From NCBI GenBank assembly GCA_963756545.1, contig CAVWNY010000003.1, forward strand, positions 1,178,001-1,242,000: DNA of 64,000 nucleotides. The letters run 5' to 3'. Of the stretch, positions 15,789 to 24,675 are shown one piece after another (position 1 is the first letter of the stretch; each line of letters begins with the position of its first letter). Source of the stretch: DATFDN01 sp963756545. GTDB lineage: Bacteria; Pseudomonadota; Alphaproteobacteria; Acetobacterales; Acetobacteraceae. Made by a program: the position numbers and the translations under genes. The notes beneath the pieces were generated by a model. That model made no database searches. It was given only the letters and a program-made list of their open reading frames with translations, and was not told the origin of the DNA.

Positions 15789-17393
15789 TCACGCCGGCCG
15801 CAGGATCATCTCCGCCGCCTTCTCGGCGATCATGATGGTTGCCGCGTTGGTGTTGCCCGAGATCACCGTCGGCATCACCGATGCGTCGGCGACGCGCAGA
15901 CCCTCTATTCCGTGGACGCGCAGCGACGGATCGACGACCGCCATCGGGTGGGTGCCCATCGTGCAGGTGCTGGTCTGGTGGTAGGTCGTGCCGCCGGTGC
16001 GCTTGACGTGGTCAAGCCACTGCTCGTCGGTTTCGACGTCCTTGCCGGGCATGTACTCCTCAGTCAGCAGCCGCTTCATCGCCGGAGCCTGGAAGACGCG
16101 GCGCAGGACGCGCAGCCCGGCCACCATTGTCTCGCGGTCGCGTTGCGTCGCCAGGTAGTTCGGCTGGAGCGCGGGCGGCTTGGCGGGATCGGGCGAGGTG
16201 ATGCGCAACCAGCCTCGGCTTTCCGGGCGGCACGGGATCGCGACCGCCATGCAGCCGGGCCAGGCGTGCATGGGCTCGCCCGCCTTGTCGAGGCTGCCGG
16301 CGAGGAATTGGTACTGCACGTCGGGGCTGTCCAGCTCCTCGCGGGTCTTGACGAACATCCCGATCGGGCTGGCGCCCGTCATCAGCGGGCCGCCGCGCGC
16401 CATCAGGTACTGCACCCCCGCCTGGGCTTGCAGCCGCCAGTTTCGCGGAATCTCATTGTAGGTGTTGGCGCGGCCGCAGCGATACATCACGCGCCCGCCG
16501 AGATGGTCTTGCAGGTTCTCCCCGACGCCGGCCAGATCGTGCACCACCTCGATGCCAAGCGATCCCAGCAGCTCCCCTGGCCCCACGCCGGAAAGCTGGA
16601 GCAGTTGCGGGGAGTTGATCGAGCCGCCCGCCAGGATCACCTCGCGCCGCGCGCGCGCTTGCCGTGTCTGGCCGACCTGCGAGAATTCCACCCCGACGGC
16701 GCGCTTGCCCTCGAACAGGACGCGGTGCGCCAGCGCCTTGATCTCCACCTTCAGGTTCGGCCGGCCCATCGCGGGGCGCAGATAGGCGACGGCGGCGCTG
16801 CACCGGCGAATCCCCTTCACCGTGACCTGCAACGGCCCGACGCCTTCCTGTTCGGCGCCGTTGAAGTCAGGGTTGTAGGGGTAGCCCGCCTCCTGCGCGC
16901 CGGCGATGAAGGCGTCGTTGAGCTCGTGCTTGGAGCGCAGATCCGAAACCCAGAGCGGGCCGTCGGCGCCGTGATACTCGTCGGCCCCCCGCTCCTGGTG
17001 CTCGGCCTTGCGGAAGTAGGGCAGCACGTCGTCGTAGGACCATCCGGCGCAGCCCATCTGCCGCCACACGTCGAAGTCCTGCTTTTGGCCGCGGATGTAG
17101 ATTAGCCCGTTGATGGACGAGGATCCGCCCAGCACTTTGCCGCGCGGCCAGGGCACCCGGCGCCCGCCCAGGCCGGGCACGGGCTCGGTCTCGAACTGCC
17201 AGGTGATCCTCGGGTGGTAGATGTTGCGGAAGAAGCCGGCCGGGATGTGGATCCAGATGTTCGTGTCCTTGCCGCCCGCCTCCAGCAGCAGGACCCGGTT
17301 GCGCTTGTCCTCCGACAGCCGGTTGGCCAGCACGCATCCGGCGGAGCCCGCGCCGACGATGATGAAGTCGAACTCCGCCGTCTGGTCGGCCAT
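15789..17393 (-). CDS. GMC-family FAD oxidoreductase (choline/alcohol dehydrogenase-like)
   Basis: A flavoenzyme oxidising an alcohol group; the substrate is not determined. From the ATG at 17393 it has 534 residues, the usual length. The FAD Rossmann motif is DFIIVGAGSAGCVLANRLSE near the N-terminus. GMC signature 1 is PRGKVLGGSSSINGLIYIRG and signature 2 is GGSINSPQLLQLSGVG. The catalytic His lies in TYHQTSTCTMG and the Asn in VISGNTNAATIMIAEKAAEMI at the C-terminus. GGGGAA precedes the start. The same frame is open far upstream across the rpmB region on the other strand, an artefact of G+C-rich DNA. It diverges from rpmB and is followed by higBA. Confidence 0.94.
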   Translation of the reverse strand: MADQTAEFDFIIVGAGSAGCVLANRLSEDKRNRVLLLEAGGKDTNIWIHIPAGFFRNIYHPRITWQFETEPVPGLGGRRVPWPRGKVLGGSSSINGLIYIRGQKQDFDVWRQMGCAGWSYDDVLPYFRKAEHQERGADEYHGADGPLWVSDLRSKHELNDAFIAGAQEAGYPYNPDFNGAEQEGVGPLQVTVKGIRRCSAAVAYLRPAMGRPNLKVEIKALAHRVLFEGKRAVGVEFSQVGQTRQARARREVILAGGSINSPQLLQLSGVGPGELLGSLGIEVVHDLAGVGENLQDHLGGRVMYRCGRANTYNEIPRNWRLQAQAGVQYLMARGGPLMTGASPIGMFVKTREELDSPDVQYQFLAGSLDKAGEPMHAWPGCMAVAIPCRPESRGWLRITSPDPAKPPALQPNYLATQRDRETMVAGLRVLRRVFQAPAMKRLLTEEYMPGKDVETDEQWLDHVKRTGGTTYHQTSTCTMGTHPMAVVDPSLRVHGIEGLRVADASVMPTVISGNTNAATIMIAEKAAEMILRPA

Positions 17394-17514
17394 CGCTGTT
17401 CCCCGTTTCCCTTCGTGACGCGAAACCTTGACCCTGGCGCGCGCTTCGGCAATACAACCCGCCTTCCGCCGATATCCCGGCCTGTTCCGGGCCTGCGCTC
17501 GAGGGTTTTTCGCA

Positions 17515-17811
17515 ATGTCGCGCCGCTGCCAGATCTCCGGCAAGGGCGTGCTGACGGGTAACAACGTCAGCCACGCCAATAACAAGACCCGCCGTCGCTT
17601 CCTGCCCAATCTGCAGGAGGCCTCGCTGCTGTCGGACATCCTGGGTGCGTCCGTGCGGCTGCGCCTGTCCACGCGGGCGATCCGGACGATCGAGGCGAAG
17701 GGCGGAATCGACAGCTTCTTGCTGAAAACGCCCGACCGGCGCCTCGCGCCCGAGGGGCTGGTGATCAAGCGTCGCCTGCTAAACGCCCGGACCAAGCGCA
17801 CTGCCGCCTGA
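17515..17811 (+). CDS. rpmB: 50S ribosomal protein L28
   Basis: A 98-residue component of the large ribosomal subunit. The N-terminus SRRCQISGKGVLTGNNVSHA, followed by NNKTRRRFLPNLQ, is the hallmark of L28. The middle is LRLSTRAIRTIEAKGGID and the basic C-terminus is VIKRRLLNARTKRTAA. Alphaproteobacterial L28 is of this long type. The start is the ATG at 17515; the upstream extension in frame lacks similarity. The gene stands alone, divergent from the GMC gene with 121 bp between. Confidence 0.96.
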   Translation: MSRRCQISGKGVLTGNNVSHANNKTRRRFLPNLQEASLLSDILGASVRLRLSTRAIRTIEAKGGIDSFLLKTPDRRLAPEGLVIKRRLLNARTKRTAA

Positions 17812-17915
17812 CATCCGGAAATTGAAGGGCCGAGGGGGCCGCCTCTCCGCCTGCCTGGAACCGACGCCTGCCGCCCCCGCTTACTCTTCTGTCCATAGCA
17901 CAGAGGAGATCTGCG

Positions 17916-18404
17916 ATGCGCAGCTTGTTCCTGACGACGGCCGCACTGGCGCTCGCCGCAGCCGCGCCGGCGTTCGCGGCGAACAACACGGCCGCTGGGC
18001 CGGAGATGAATCAATCCGGTACATCTGCGGGGTCGGGCAACGGGCAGATGAGCAACGGCTCCGGCCAAATGGGTGGTCAGACGAACAGCCAGCAAAGCGT
18101 GGCCCTGAGGCAGAAGATCCGCCAGGAGCTTTCACAGGCCGGCTTCACCGACATCCACGTCATGCCGGAATCGTTCCTCGTGAATGCCAAGGATTCTTCC
18201 GGCAACCCGGTGGTGATGGCGATCACGCCTAATTCAGTGACGGCCTTGACCGCTGTGCCCAGTCCGCAAAACCAGACTGCGCAGCAAAACCAGACTGCGC
18301 AGAATGGTGGTAAAGGGGCGATGGGCAGCAGCACGATGACCAACTCTGGACAGTCAGGCAACGCGATCAATTCGCCGAACGGCAACGGCACCACGGTCCG
18401 CTGA
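17916..18404 (+). CDS. Small secreted protein with Gln/Asn/Gly-rich flanks
   Basis: A 162-residue exported protein. The Sec signal peptide is MRSLFLTTAALALAAAAPAFA, followed by AANN. Residues about 24-60 are Gly/Ser/Asn/Gln-rich with several Met. A conserved-looking core lies at about 62-107: LRQKIRQELSQAGFTDIHVM, then PESFLVNAKDSSGNPVVM and AITPNSVTAL. The tail is again low complexity, with two copies of QNQTAQ and ending GNGTTVR. The core resembles a short alpha/beta stress-type domain found in alphaproteobacterial periplasmic proteins, but I cannot name a family. GAGGAGA lies before the ATG. Confidence 0.75.
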   Translation: MRSLFLTTAALALAAAAPAFAANNTAAGPEMNQSGTSAGSGNGQMSNGSGQMGGQTNSQQSVALRQKIRQELSQAGFTDIHVMPESFLVNAKDSSGNPVVMAITPNSVTALTAVPSPQNQTAQQNQTAQNGGKGAMGSSTMTNSGQSGNAINSPNGNGTTVR

Positions 18405-18445
18405 CCCGCGAAGGTGGGGGCGGCTTGGCCGCTCCCGTCACGCGA

Positions 18446-19570
18446 TCATCCTTCCTTCACCTCGGCCGTATGTTCGCCCAGTCTCGGCGCTGCGCGGTGC
18501 ACCGCGCCCGGGGTGTCGGACAGCTTCACCGGAACTCCCAACGTCCGAAACCGGCCGGTCTTGGGGTGATCGGTCTCCGCCACCATGCCACGCGCCAGGA
18601 TGTGCGGATTGGTGAACACCTCGTCGAAGTGCAGGACCGGCCCCGCCGGGATGCCCGCTGCTTCCAGCGCGGCCAGCCAGTGTTCGGCCGGCTTATCGCG
18701 CAGCCGCTCCTGCAACAGGACCACGAGCTCGCGGTTGTGGCGGACGCGCTCGGCCAGGGAACTGAAACGCGGGTCGGCCACCAGCCCGGGGACGCCAAGG
18801 AGGCCGCATAACTTCTCGAAGAAGCGCTGTTGGCTCGCGCCGATGGTGATCCAGCGGTCGGCGGTCGCGAACACCTGATAGGGGGAGCTGCCTCGATGCT
18901 GCTGGCCGATGCGCGGCGGTCGCGTGCCTGTGGAGAAATAGTGCGCGGCTTCGTACACGCAAAACGACGCCGCCGCTTCCAAGAGCGAGGTCTCCACGCG
19001 CTGGCCGCGCCCGGTGCGATGCCGCGCCTCGATCGCGGCGAGGATGCCGAAGGCGAGGAACATTCCCGCCGCAACGTCCGAGATCGCGATCGGCAGCCGA
19101 AACGGCGGTCCGTCCTCTGGCCCGTTGATGCTCATCAGCCCCGACATCGCCTGGCTGATGAGATCGAACCCGCCGCGTGGGGCATAGGGGCCGGTCTGCC
19201 CGAATCCCGAGATGGAACCCAGGATCAGGCGCGGATTGCGCGCGTGCAGGACCTCCCAGCCGATCCCCAGCCGGTCTATGACGCCCGGCCGATAGTTCTC
19301 CACCACGATGTCGGCCGCGTCGGCCATCCTCAGGAACGCGTCGCGCTCAACCTTCAGGTCCATTACCGCGGAGCGCTTGTTGCGGTTCCATGTCATGAAC
19401 GGCGCGCTCTCGCCGTTCACGAACGGCGGCATGTTGCGTGCGGCGTCGCCCGACGGCGGCTCGATCTTCACGACGTCCGCGCCGTGGTCGGCGAGCATCA
19501 TGCAGCAATAGGGGCCGGACAGATTGCTGGTGAGGTCCAGCACGCGAAGGCCGTCGAGCGAGCCGGGCAT
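18446..19570 (-). CDS. CaiB/BaiF family CoA-transferase
   Basis: A class III CoA-transferase moving CoA between acyl groups; the acyl substrate is unknown. From the ATG at 19570 it has 374 residues. The N-terminus LDGLRVLDLTSNLSGPYCCM leads to LADHGADVVKIEPP, the CoA-binding segment. NRNKRSAVMDLK and the FDLISQAMSGLMSING segment, with the family catalytic Asp, follow. A strong ribosome-binding site AGGAGG precedes the start. It diverges from an enoyl-CoA hydratase gene 110 bp away, so the two probably serve one acyl-CoA pathway. The frame to 19675 upstream has no supported start. Confidence 0.92.
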   Translation of the reverse strand: MPGSLDGLRVLDLTSNLSGPYCCMMLADHGADVVKIEPPSGDAARNMPPFVNGESAPFMTWNRNKRSAVMDLKVERDAFLRMADAADIVVENYRPGVIDRLGIGWEVLHARNPRLILGSISGFGQTGPYAPRGGFDLISQAMSGLMSINGPEDGPPFRLPIAISDVAAGMFLAFGILAAIEARHRTGRGQRVETSLLEAAASFCVYEAAHYFSTGTRPPRIGQQHRGSSPYQVFATADRWITIGASQQRFFEKLCGLLGVPGLVADPRFSSLAERVRHNRELVVLLQERLRDKPAEHWLAALEAAGIPAGPVLHFDEVFTNPHILARGMVAETDHPKTGRFRTLGVPVKLSDTPGAVHRAAPRLGEHTAEVKEG

Positions 19571-19680
19571 GGTGGGGGTTCCTCCTGTAAGGGCGCGGGC
19601 GGCTTGGCGGCGCCCAGCGGTGATGGCATTGTCGCGAGACAAAATCAAAGCAACCCAGAGCCAAGGACGAGGCAAGGAAC

Positions 19681-20469
19681 ATGGCCGAGACCGATGACGT
19701 CCTCCTGGCCCAGGACGAGACGGGTATCGTCACCGTCACGCTGAACAAGCCGGCCAAACGCAACGCGGTGTCGTTCGCGATGTGGCGGCGGCTTGGCGAG
19801 TTGTTCCTCGGCTTTCGCGAACGGCCGGACGTGCGCGTGGTGATCCTGACGGGCGCGGCGGGAGACTTCTCGGCCGGGGCCGACATCTCGGAATTTCCGG
19901 AGATGCGCTCCAGCGCCGCGGGCGCGAAGGAATATGGGGAGGCGGGGCGGATCGCGACGCTTGCCATCCGGGATCTGCCGCAGCCCACGATCGCCGCGGC
20001 GCACGGCTACTGCATCGGCGGTGGCTGCGGGCTGGCGCTGGCCTGCGACATCCGCGTTGGCGACCCGACGACGCGGATGGGCATTCCGGCGGCAAAGCGC
20101 GGGATCGTTTACAGCGTGCTCGATACCGGGAACCTGATGCGCGCCGTCGGGCTGTCGCGCGCCAAGCTCGTGCTGTTCTCCGGCCGTGCGTTCCCGATGG
20201 CCGATTGCCGCGCGATGGGTCTGCTCGACGAGGTGAGCGAGGCCGGCGCGCTTGAAGGGGCGCGCGCGTTGGCCCGCGAACTGGCCGAGCGGGCGCCGCT
20301 GTCGCAGCGTGGCGCGAAGCTCACGCTGGAGGCGATCGCGCGCGGCGAGGTGGCGGCGCGGAGCGCGGAGATCACGGAGGCGCAGCGCCTGGCCGCCGCC
20401 AGCGCCGATTATCGGGAGGCGACGCAGTCGTTCCTGGAGAAGCGCCGCCCCGTGTTCCGGGGCCGCTGA
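19681..20469 (+). CDS. Enoyl-CoA hydratase/isomerase family protein
   Basis: A crotonase-fold enzyme of 262 residues acting on an acyl-CoA. The oxyanion-hole and CoA-binding segments are VILTGAAGDFSAGADISEF (about residues 56-75) and AAHGYCIGGGCGLALACDIR (about 103-123). Catalytic-region MGIPAAKRGIVYS follows, and the C-terminal helix ends SFLEKRRPVFRGR. Whether it hydrates, isomerises or decarboxylates is not clear. The stop overlaps the next start by 1 nt (TGATG), so it is coupled with a radical SAM gene. A CoA-transferase lies divergently upstream. Confidence 0.92.
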   Translation: MAETDDVLLAQDETGIVTVTLNKPAKRNAVSFAMWRRLGELFLGFRERPDVRVVILTGAAGDFSAGADISEFPEMRSSAAGAKEYGEAGRIATLAIRDLPQPTIAAAHGYCIGGGCGLALACDIRVGDPTTRMGIPAAKRGIVYSVLDTGNLMRAVGLSRAKLVLFSGRAFPMADCRAMGLLDEVSEAGALEGARALARELAERAPLSQRGAKLTLEAIARGEVAARSAEITEAQRLAAASADYREATQSFLEKRRPVFRGR

Positions 20470-21428
20470 TGGACGGCGCGACGGCGCCCATTCCGGCCAC
20501 GCTCGATCCACGCAAGTTCCGCGACCCGGCCGTCACCGCGAAGGGCGAACCGCGCGCGACGGTCGGGTTGCGCGCGCTGGAGACGCTGTGGGTCAACACC
20601 GGCACGTTGTGCAACCTCACGTGCCGGGACTGCTACATTGAATCCTCGCCGCGCAACGACCGTCTCGCCTATTTCCGCCACGCGGAGCTGCGCGCGTACC
20701 TGGACGAGATCGGGCGCGACGCGCTGCCCGTGCGCCTGATCGGCTTCACCGGCGGCGAGCCGTTCATGAACCCCGAGATCATCGGGATGCTCGAAGATGT
20801 GCTGGCGCGCGGCCTGCGCGCGCTGGTGCTGACGAACGCGATGAAGCCGATGCGCAAGCTCCGTGGCGCGCTGCTGGCGTTGCGGGCGGCGCACGGCGAC
20901 CGGCTCGCACTGCGCGTTTCGATTGATCATTACGCGCCGGACGTGCATGAGGCCGAGCGGGGTCGGCGGAGTTGGGCGCCCGCGATCGACGGTTTGCTCT
21001 GGCTCGCCCGCAACGGGTTTGCCGTCGACGTCGCGGGCCGGCGCTTTACCAGCGAGACCGAGGACGCGCTGCGCGCGGGCTACGCGCGGCTGTTCGGCGA
21101 ACTGGGCATCGAGGTGGACGCGCACGATCCGGTGCGGCTGATGCTGTTCCCCGAGATGGACCCGGCGCGGGACGTTCCGGAGATCACGACCGCCTGCTGG
21201 GACATCTTGCGCAAATCGCCGAACGACGTGATGTGCGCCTCGGCGCGAATGGTTGTGAAGCGCAAGGGCGCCGATGCGCCGGCGGTGCTCGCCTGCACGC
21301 TGCTCGCCTACGACCCGCGCTTCGAGTTGGGCAGGACGCTCGCCGAGGCGGACGGGCCGGTGGCGCTGAACCATCCCCATTGCGCGAGCTTCTGCGTGCT
21401 GGGCGGGGCCTCGTGCAGCCGGGGGTAG
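20469..21428 (+). CDS. Radical SAM protein
   Basis: A 319-residue radical SAM enzyme. The CxxxCxxC cluster motif is NLTCRDCYIE preceded by LC (residues about 42-52). The GGEP-type SAM motif is GFTGGEPFMNPE (about 94-105). The LRVSIDHYAPDVHEAERG segment (about 145-160) matches the family beta-strand that often reads VSIDG. The C-terminus ends HCASFCVLGGASCSRG with three Cys that could hold an auxiliary cluster or substrate. The start is fixed by the TGATG overlap with the enoyl-CoA hydratase gene. The reaction is unknown; the coupling with acyl-CoA genes is unusual for peptide-modifying members. There are about 170 bp without features before the tRNA. Confidence 0.85.
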   Translation: MDGATAPIPATLDPRKFRDPAVTAKGEPRATVGLRALETLWVNTGTLCNLTCRDCYIESSPRNDRLAYFRHAELRAYLDEIGRDALPVRLIGFTGGEPFMNPEIIGMLEDVLARGLRALVLTNAMKPMRKLRGALLALRAAHGDRLALRVSIDHYAPDVHEAERGRRSWAPAIDGLLWLARNGFAVDVAGRRFTSETEDALRAGYARLFGELGIEVDAHDPVRLMLFPEMDPARDVPEITTACWDILRKSPNDVMCASARMVVKRKGADAPAVLACTLLAYDPRFELGRTLAEADGPVALNHPHCASFCVLGGASCSRG

Positions 21429-21601
21429 GCTAGGACGCGCGATCTGGCGCGGAACGTGGCCGCGATGCTGGACCTGCCGCCTGGGGCGCGCCCCGGTCTG
21501 AGCCGCCTGCCCCCTGGTCCTTGCCGCGCCGGGGTGGGTGATGCCGCCGGATTTGGGGTTGCCCGATCCGACGGCTTCCGCTACATCGGCCCCGCCTTGC
21601 G

Positions 21602-21678
21602 GCGCCCGTAGCTCAATTGGATAGAGCACCAGACTACGGATTTGGGGGTTGGGAGTTCGAATCTCTCCGGGCGCGCCA
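21602..21678 (+). tRNA. tRNA-Arg (anticodon ACG)
   Basis: A 77-nt tRNA with encoded CCA (21676-21678). The acceptor stem is GCGCCCG with CGGGCGC. The D arm is GCTC...GAGC. The anticodon stem is CCAGA/TTTGG with loop CTACGGA (anticodon ACG, read as ICG). The T arm is GGGAG-TTCGAAT-CTCTC. It reads CGU/CGC/CGA arginine codons, heavily used in this genome. No duplicate of its 3' end was found further along, so it is not shown to be an island attachment site. Confidence 0.95.
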
Positions 21679-21729
21679 AGTCCCGCCCGGCCAAAGGGGT
21701 TCGCGGGTCGGGCGAAAGTCCACCTTATA

Positions 21730-22482
21730 CTATCCCACCCGCGCCGCCCGGTACTCCCGTCGCACGATCTCCAGCAGTTCCGCCGGCGAGGTCTCGGCGG
21801 CGCGGCTTTCGTAGGTCACTTGGCCGTGCTGCATCAGCATCACGCGGTCGCACATCTCCAGGGTCTGGGCATAGTTGTGCGCGATCATCACGATGGCGAT
21901 GTCGCCGCGCGCCTTCAGGCGCTCGATCAGGCCGATGATCAGGCCGGCCTCGCGCGCGCCCATCGCCGCCAGGGGTTCGTCCAGCAGCAGGACGCGGGCG
22001 TTGGAGATCACCGCGCGGGCGACGGCGATCGCCTGGCGCTGGCCGCCGGAGAGGGCGCCGACTTCGAGGCGGATCGAGGCGACATGGATGCCGATGTCGG
22101 CCAGCGCGGCGGCGGCGCGGCGGCGCATCTCCTTGTGGTTCAGCAGCCGGAACGGGCCGGGGCGCCGGATTTCGCGGTTGAGGAACAAATTGTGGTAAAT
22201 GGATAAGCCGTTGACCAGCGCGAGATCCTGATAGACGCACTCGATCCCATACGCTCGCGCCTCGTCCACCGAGCCGAGGCGCACGGGCTTGTCGTCCACG
22301 AACACCTGCCCGGAAGTCGGCTGATGGTAGCCGGCGAGGATCTTCATCAACGTCGACTTGCCGGCGCCGTTGTCGCCGAGGATGCCGAGCATCTCGCCGC
22401 GTTCGACGTGCATGGACACGCCGTTCAGCGCCGTCACCACGCCGAAGCGCTTGGTGACGGCCTCTATCCCGAGCGCGCTCAA
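21730..22482 (-). CDS. Sugar ABC transporter ATP-binding protein (FrcA-like)
   Basis: The ATPase of a carbohydrate importer, a single ABC domain of 250 residues rather than the double RbsA type. Walker A is GILGDNGAGKSTLMKIL. The signature is ALSGGQRQAIAVARAV. Walker B is RVLLLDEPLAAMG, and the switch His lies in MIAHNYAQTLEMCDRVMLM. The start is TTG at 22482, giving a TTGA overlap with the permease stop; no ATG lies before Walker A at a sensible place. With the permease and binding protein upstream it forms a three-gene operon in the order of the fructose FrcBCA system. Confidence 0.92.
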   Translation of the reverse strand: MSALGIEAVTKRFGVVTALNGVSMHVERGEMLGILGDNGAGKSTLMKILAGYHQPTSGQVFVDDKPVRLGSVDEARAYGIECVYQDLALVNGLSIYHNLFLNREIRRPGPFRLLNHKEMRRRAAAALADIGIHVASIRLEVGALSGGQRQAIAVARAVISNARVLLLDEPLAAMGAREAGLIIGLIERLKARGDIAIVMIAHNYAQTLEMCDRVMLMQHGQVTYESRAAETSPAELLEIVRREYRAARVG

Positions 22483-23450
22483 GCCGGCCCCGCGCCGCGC
22501 AGCCGCGCCAGGTGGATGTTGGCGACCATCGCGATCAGGATCGCCGCGCCGATGATGATGTCGAAGGTGAAGGCGTTGATGCCTTGCAAGGTGAAGCCGT
22601 CCTGCAACACGCCCAGCACGATGCCGCCCACCAGGCCGCCAATGATCGTGCCGGCCCCGCCCGCGATGGCCGTGCCGCCGATCACCCCGGAGGCGACGCC
22701 CAGGAACATGATGTTGCTGCCGCCCGCCAGCGGATCGGTGGAGCCGATGCGGAACGCCTCGAGGATGCCGGCGAAGCCGCCGAGCATGCTCGTCAGCATG
22801 AAGTTGCCCATGCGGATGCGGTCGATGTTGATCCCCGCTTCGGCCGCCGCGATCGGATTGCCGCCCGTCGCGATCGTGTGCAGCCCCCAGCGCGTGTGCC
22901 GCAGCACCGTGTGCATGACCGCGACGACCCCCAGCGCCCACAGGATCTCGGAATAGCCCCACGCTCCCATGATCGCGGTGAGCAACGGACCGCCCGGCGT
23001 GTTCGCGGGGAAGCCGCGCGAGATGGTGAGCGTGACGCCGGTGATGAGGAACAGCATCCCGAGCGTGGTGATGAACGAGGGCACGCTGAGCCGGATCGTG
23101 ATGAGGCCGATGACCAGGCCGATCAGCGCGCATGCCGCCAGCGCCAGCAGAATCGCCGGAATGACGGGGATTCCGGCGAGGTTTGCGTATTCCATGATGA
23201 ACGGCGCGAGCGCGAAGGTCTGGCCGACCGAGAGGTCGATCTCGCGCGAGATCAGCAGCATGATCTCGCCGCAGGCGAGGATCACCGGAGAGGCGACGAA
23301 TTGCGACAGGGTCTGAAGGTTGGCGTTGGTCAGAAAGTTGGGGTTGGTGGCCTGGAAATAGAGCACCAGCGCCACCGCCACCACGACGACGCTGCCCTCG
23401 GGCCGCAGCAGCAGCCCGCGGATGCGCCCGAATGCGCGCCCTCCCGCCAT
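22479..23450 (-). CDS. Sugar ABC transporter permease (FrcC/RbsC-like)
   Basis: An inner-membrane permease of 323 residues with about nine hydrophobic segments. It belongs to the BPD_transp_2 type: the motifs LISREIDLSVGQTFAL and RWGLHTIATGGNPIAAAEAG, and the LGVASGVIGGTAIAGGAGTI stretch near residues 240-262, are characteristic of ribose/fructose-type permeases. The start is the ATG at 23450 (MAGGRAFGRI), 5 bp after the binding-protein stop. The frame is open upstream, but that part overlaps the binding-protein gene. The stop overlaps the ATPase start. Confidence 0.93.
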   Translation of the reverse strand: MAGGRAFGRIRGLLLRPEGSVVVVAVALVLYFQATNPNFLTNANLQTLSQFVASPVILACGEIMLLISREIDLSVGQTFALAPFIMEYANLAGIPVIPAILLALAACALIGLVIGLITIRLSVPSFITTLGMLFLITGVTLTISRGFPANTPGGPLLTAIMGAWGYSEILWALGVVAVMHTVLRHTRWGLHTIATGGNPIAAAEAGINIDRIRMGNFMLTSMLGGFAGILEAFRIGSTDPLAGGSNIMFLGVASGVIGGTAIAGGAGTIIGGLVGGIVLGVLQDGFTLQGINAFTFDIIIGAAILIAMVANIHLARLRGAGPA

Positions 23451-23455
23451 GTCGT

Positions 23456-24544
23456 TCAGCCGGCGATCGGCCCGGAGCGGGGCACGATCTGCGGCGCCGC
23501 CGCGCTGCCTTCGTAGCGCGTCTTCGTGGTGATGTACGGGGTAACGCTTTCTTTCGTGACGAACTTCGTGCCGGTGTCGACATCGGCCGGCCCGACGAGG
23601 CCGCCCGAGGCCTTGTACATGAACATCTCCATGACCGTGTAGAAGCCTTGCAGATAAGGCTGCTGGTCGAGCACGAAATCGAGATATCCGTCGCGTACCG
23701 CCTCCAGCGATCGCGGCAGCAGGTCGAAGCCGCCGCCATGCACGCCCTTCTTCGGCAGGTCGTATTGGCGCATGATGAGGCCGACGTTCATCGTGTCGCC
23801 GCCGCCGGTTCCGAACATCCCGCGCACGTCCTGATTGCCCAGATAGTAGGCGCGGATCTTCGACAGCGAGACGTTCACCGTGGGGTCGGTCGCGATCATC
23901 GTGGCCTCGATCTTCGCACCCGACTTCTTGATCGCGTCCATCGCCCCGTCCACGCGCGGCTGGAGATTGAGCTGTCCGGGCGTCGCGATGAACAGCGCGA
24001 CCTTGCCCGATCCGACCAGCTTGACGATGCGCGCGCCCATCAACTGGCCGGACAGGAACAGGTCCTGGCCGATGTAGGCGAGGCGGCGATTGTCGCTGCC
24101 GCGCGGGGCATCGGCGTTGTAGGCAAGGACCGGGATGCCGGCGTCCAGCGCGCGGGCCACCGGCCGGTCGAATCCCCTGGGATCGACGATCGCGACCGCG
24201 ATACCGTCCGCCTTGCCGGCGATCGCCGCGTTCATGGCATTGACCATCTGAGCGACATCGGACGTTTCCGACCCGGTCCACTGATACTCGCAGCCGAGCA
24301 GCGCGCAGGCGTCCTGGATGCCGTACTGGGTCGGCACGAAGAAGGCATTGGTGGTGACGTGATTGACGAAGACGAACTTCCAGCGCGGGTGGGCCGGAAA
24401 CGGTCCGGCCTCGGCGGCGTGCGCCGAGCGGCCGGCGAGGGCGAGCAGGCCGGCGGCGGCGCCGGCGCTCACGCCATGAACCATCGCCCGGCGGGGCAGC
24501 CGTCGCGCGACGGCCTCGGTCAGTCCTTGGATCGAGTCAGTCAT
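23456..24544 (-). CDS. Sugar ABC transporter periplasmic substrate-binding protein
   Basis: A type I periplasmic binding protein (Peripla_BP_4 family) of 362 residues. It has a twin-Arg-containing N-terminus (ARRLPRRAMVHG) and a hydrophobic signal ending GRSAHA, so export may be by Tat or Sec. The mature part has the ribose-binding fold: WKFVFVNHVTTNAFFVPTQY, then GKADGIAVAIVDP, PVLAYNADAPRGSDN and MFGTGGGDTMNVGLIMR. Likely ligands are monosaccharides or polyols. GAGGGGAAG precedes the ATG. It is the first gene of the transporter operon. Confidence 0.92.
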   Translation of the reverse strand: MTDSIQGLTEAVARRLPRRAMVHGVSAGAAAGLLALAGRSAHAAEAGPFPAHPRWKFVFVNHVTTNAFFVPTQYGIQDACALLGCEYQWTGSETSDVAQMVNAMNAAIAGKADGIAVAIVDPRGFDRPVARALDAGIPVLAYNADAPRGSDNRRLAYIGQDLFLSGQLMGARIVKLVGSGKVALFIATPGQLNLQPRVDGAMDAIKKSGAKIEATMIATDPTVNVSLSKIRAYYLGNQDVRGMFGTGGGDTMNVGLIMRQYDLPKKGVHGGGFDLLPRSLEAVRDGYLDFVLDQQPYLQGFYTVMEMFMYKASGGLVGPADVDTGTKFVTKESVTPYITTKTRYEGSAAAPQIVPRSGPIAG

Positions 24545-24675
24545 TGCGCTTCCCCTCGCCCGTGTTCGCGCAGACTGCCCGGGTACTTTCCGCCGGCGGC
24601 AAGTGCTGGCCGATCGCTAAGCCCCTCGCATTCGGCCCAAAACACCGTCATGTAGCACCCGCCACCACAGGATAG

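Noticed and set aside
17394..18095. N-terminal extension of the GMC oxidoreductase by about 234 codons
   Set aside because: It runs antisense to rpmB and the secreted-protein gene and has no similarity to the family; the ATG at 17393 with GGGGAA upstream gives the standard N-terminus.
21602..21678. tRNA-Arg as integration site of an island reaching to 28 kb
   Set aside because: No integrase and no repeat of the tRNA 3' end were found downstream, and a complete sugar transporter operon lies between.
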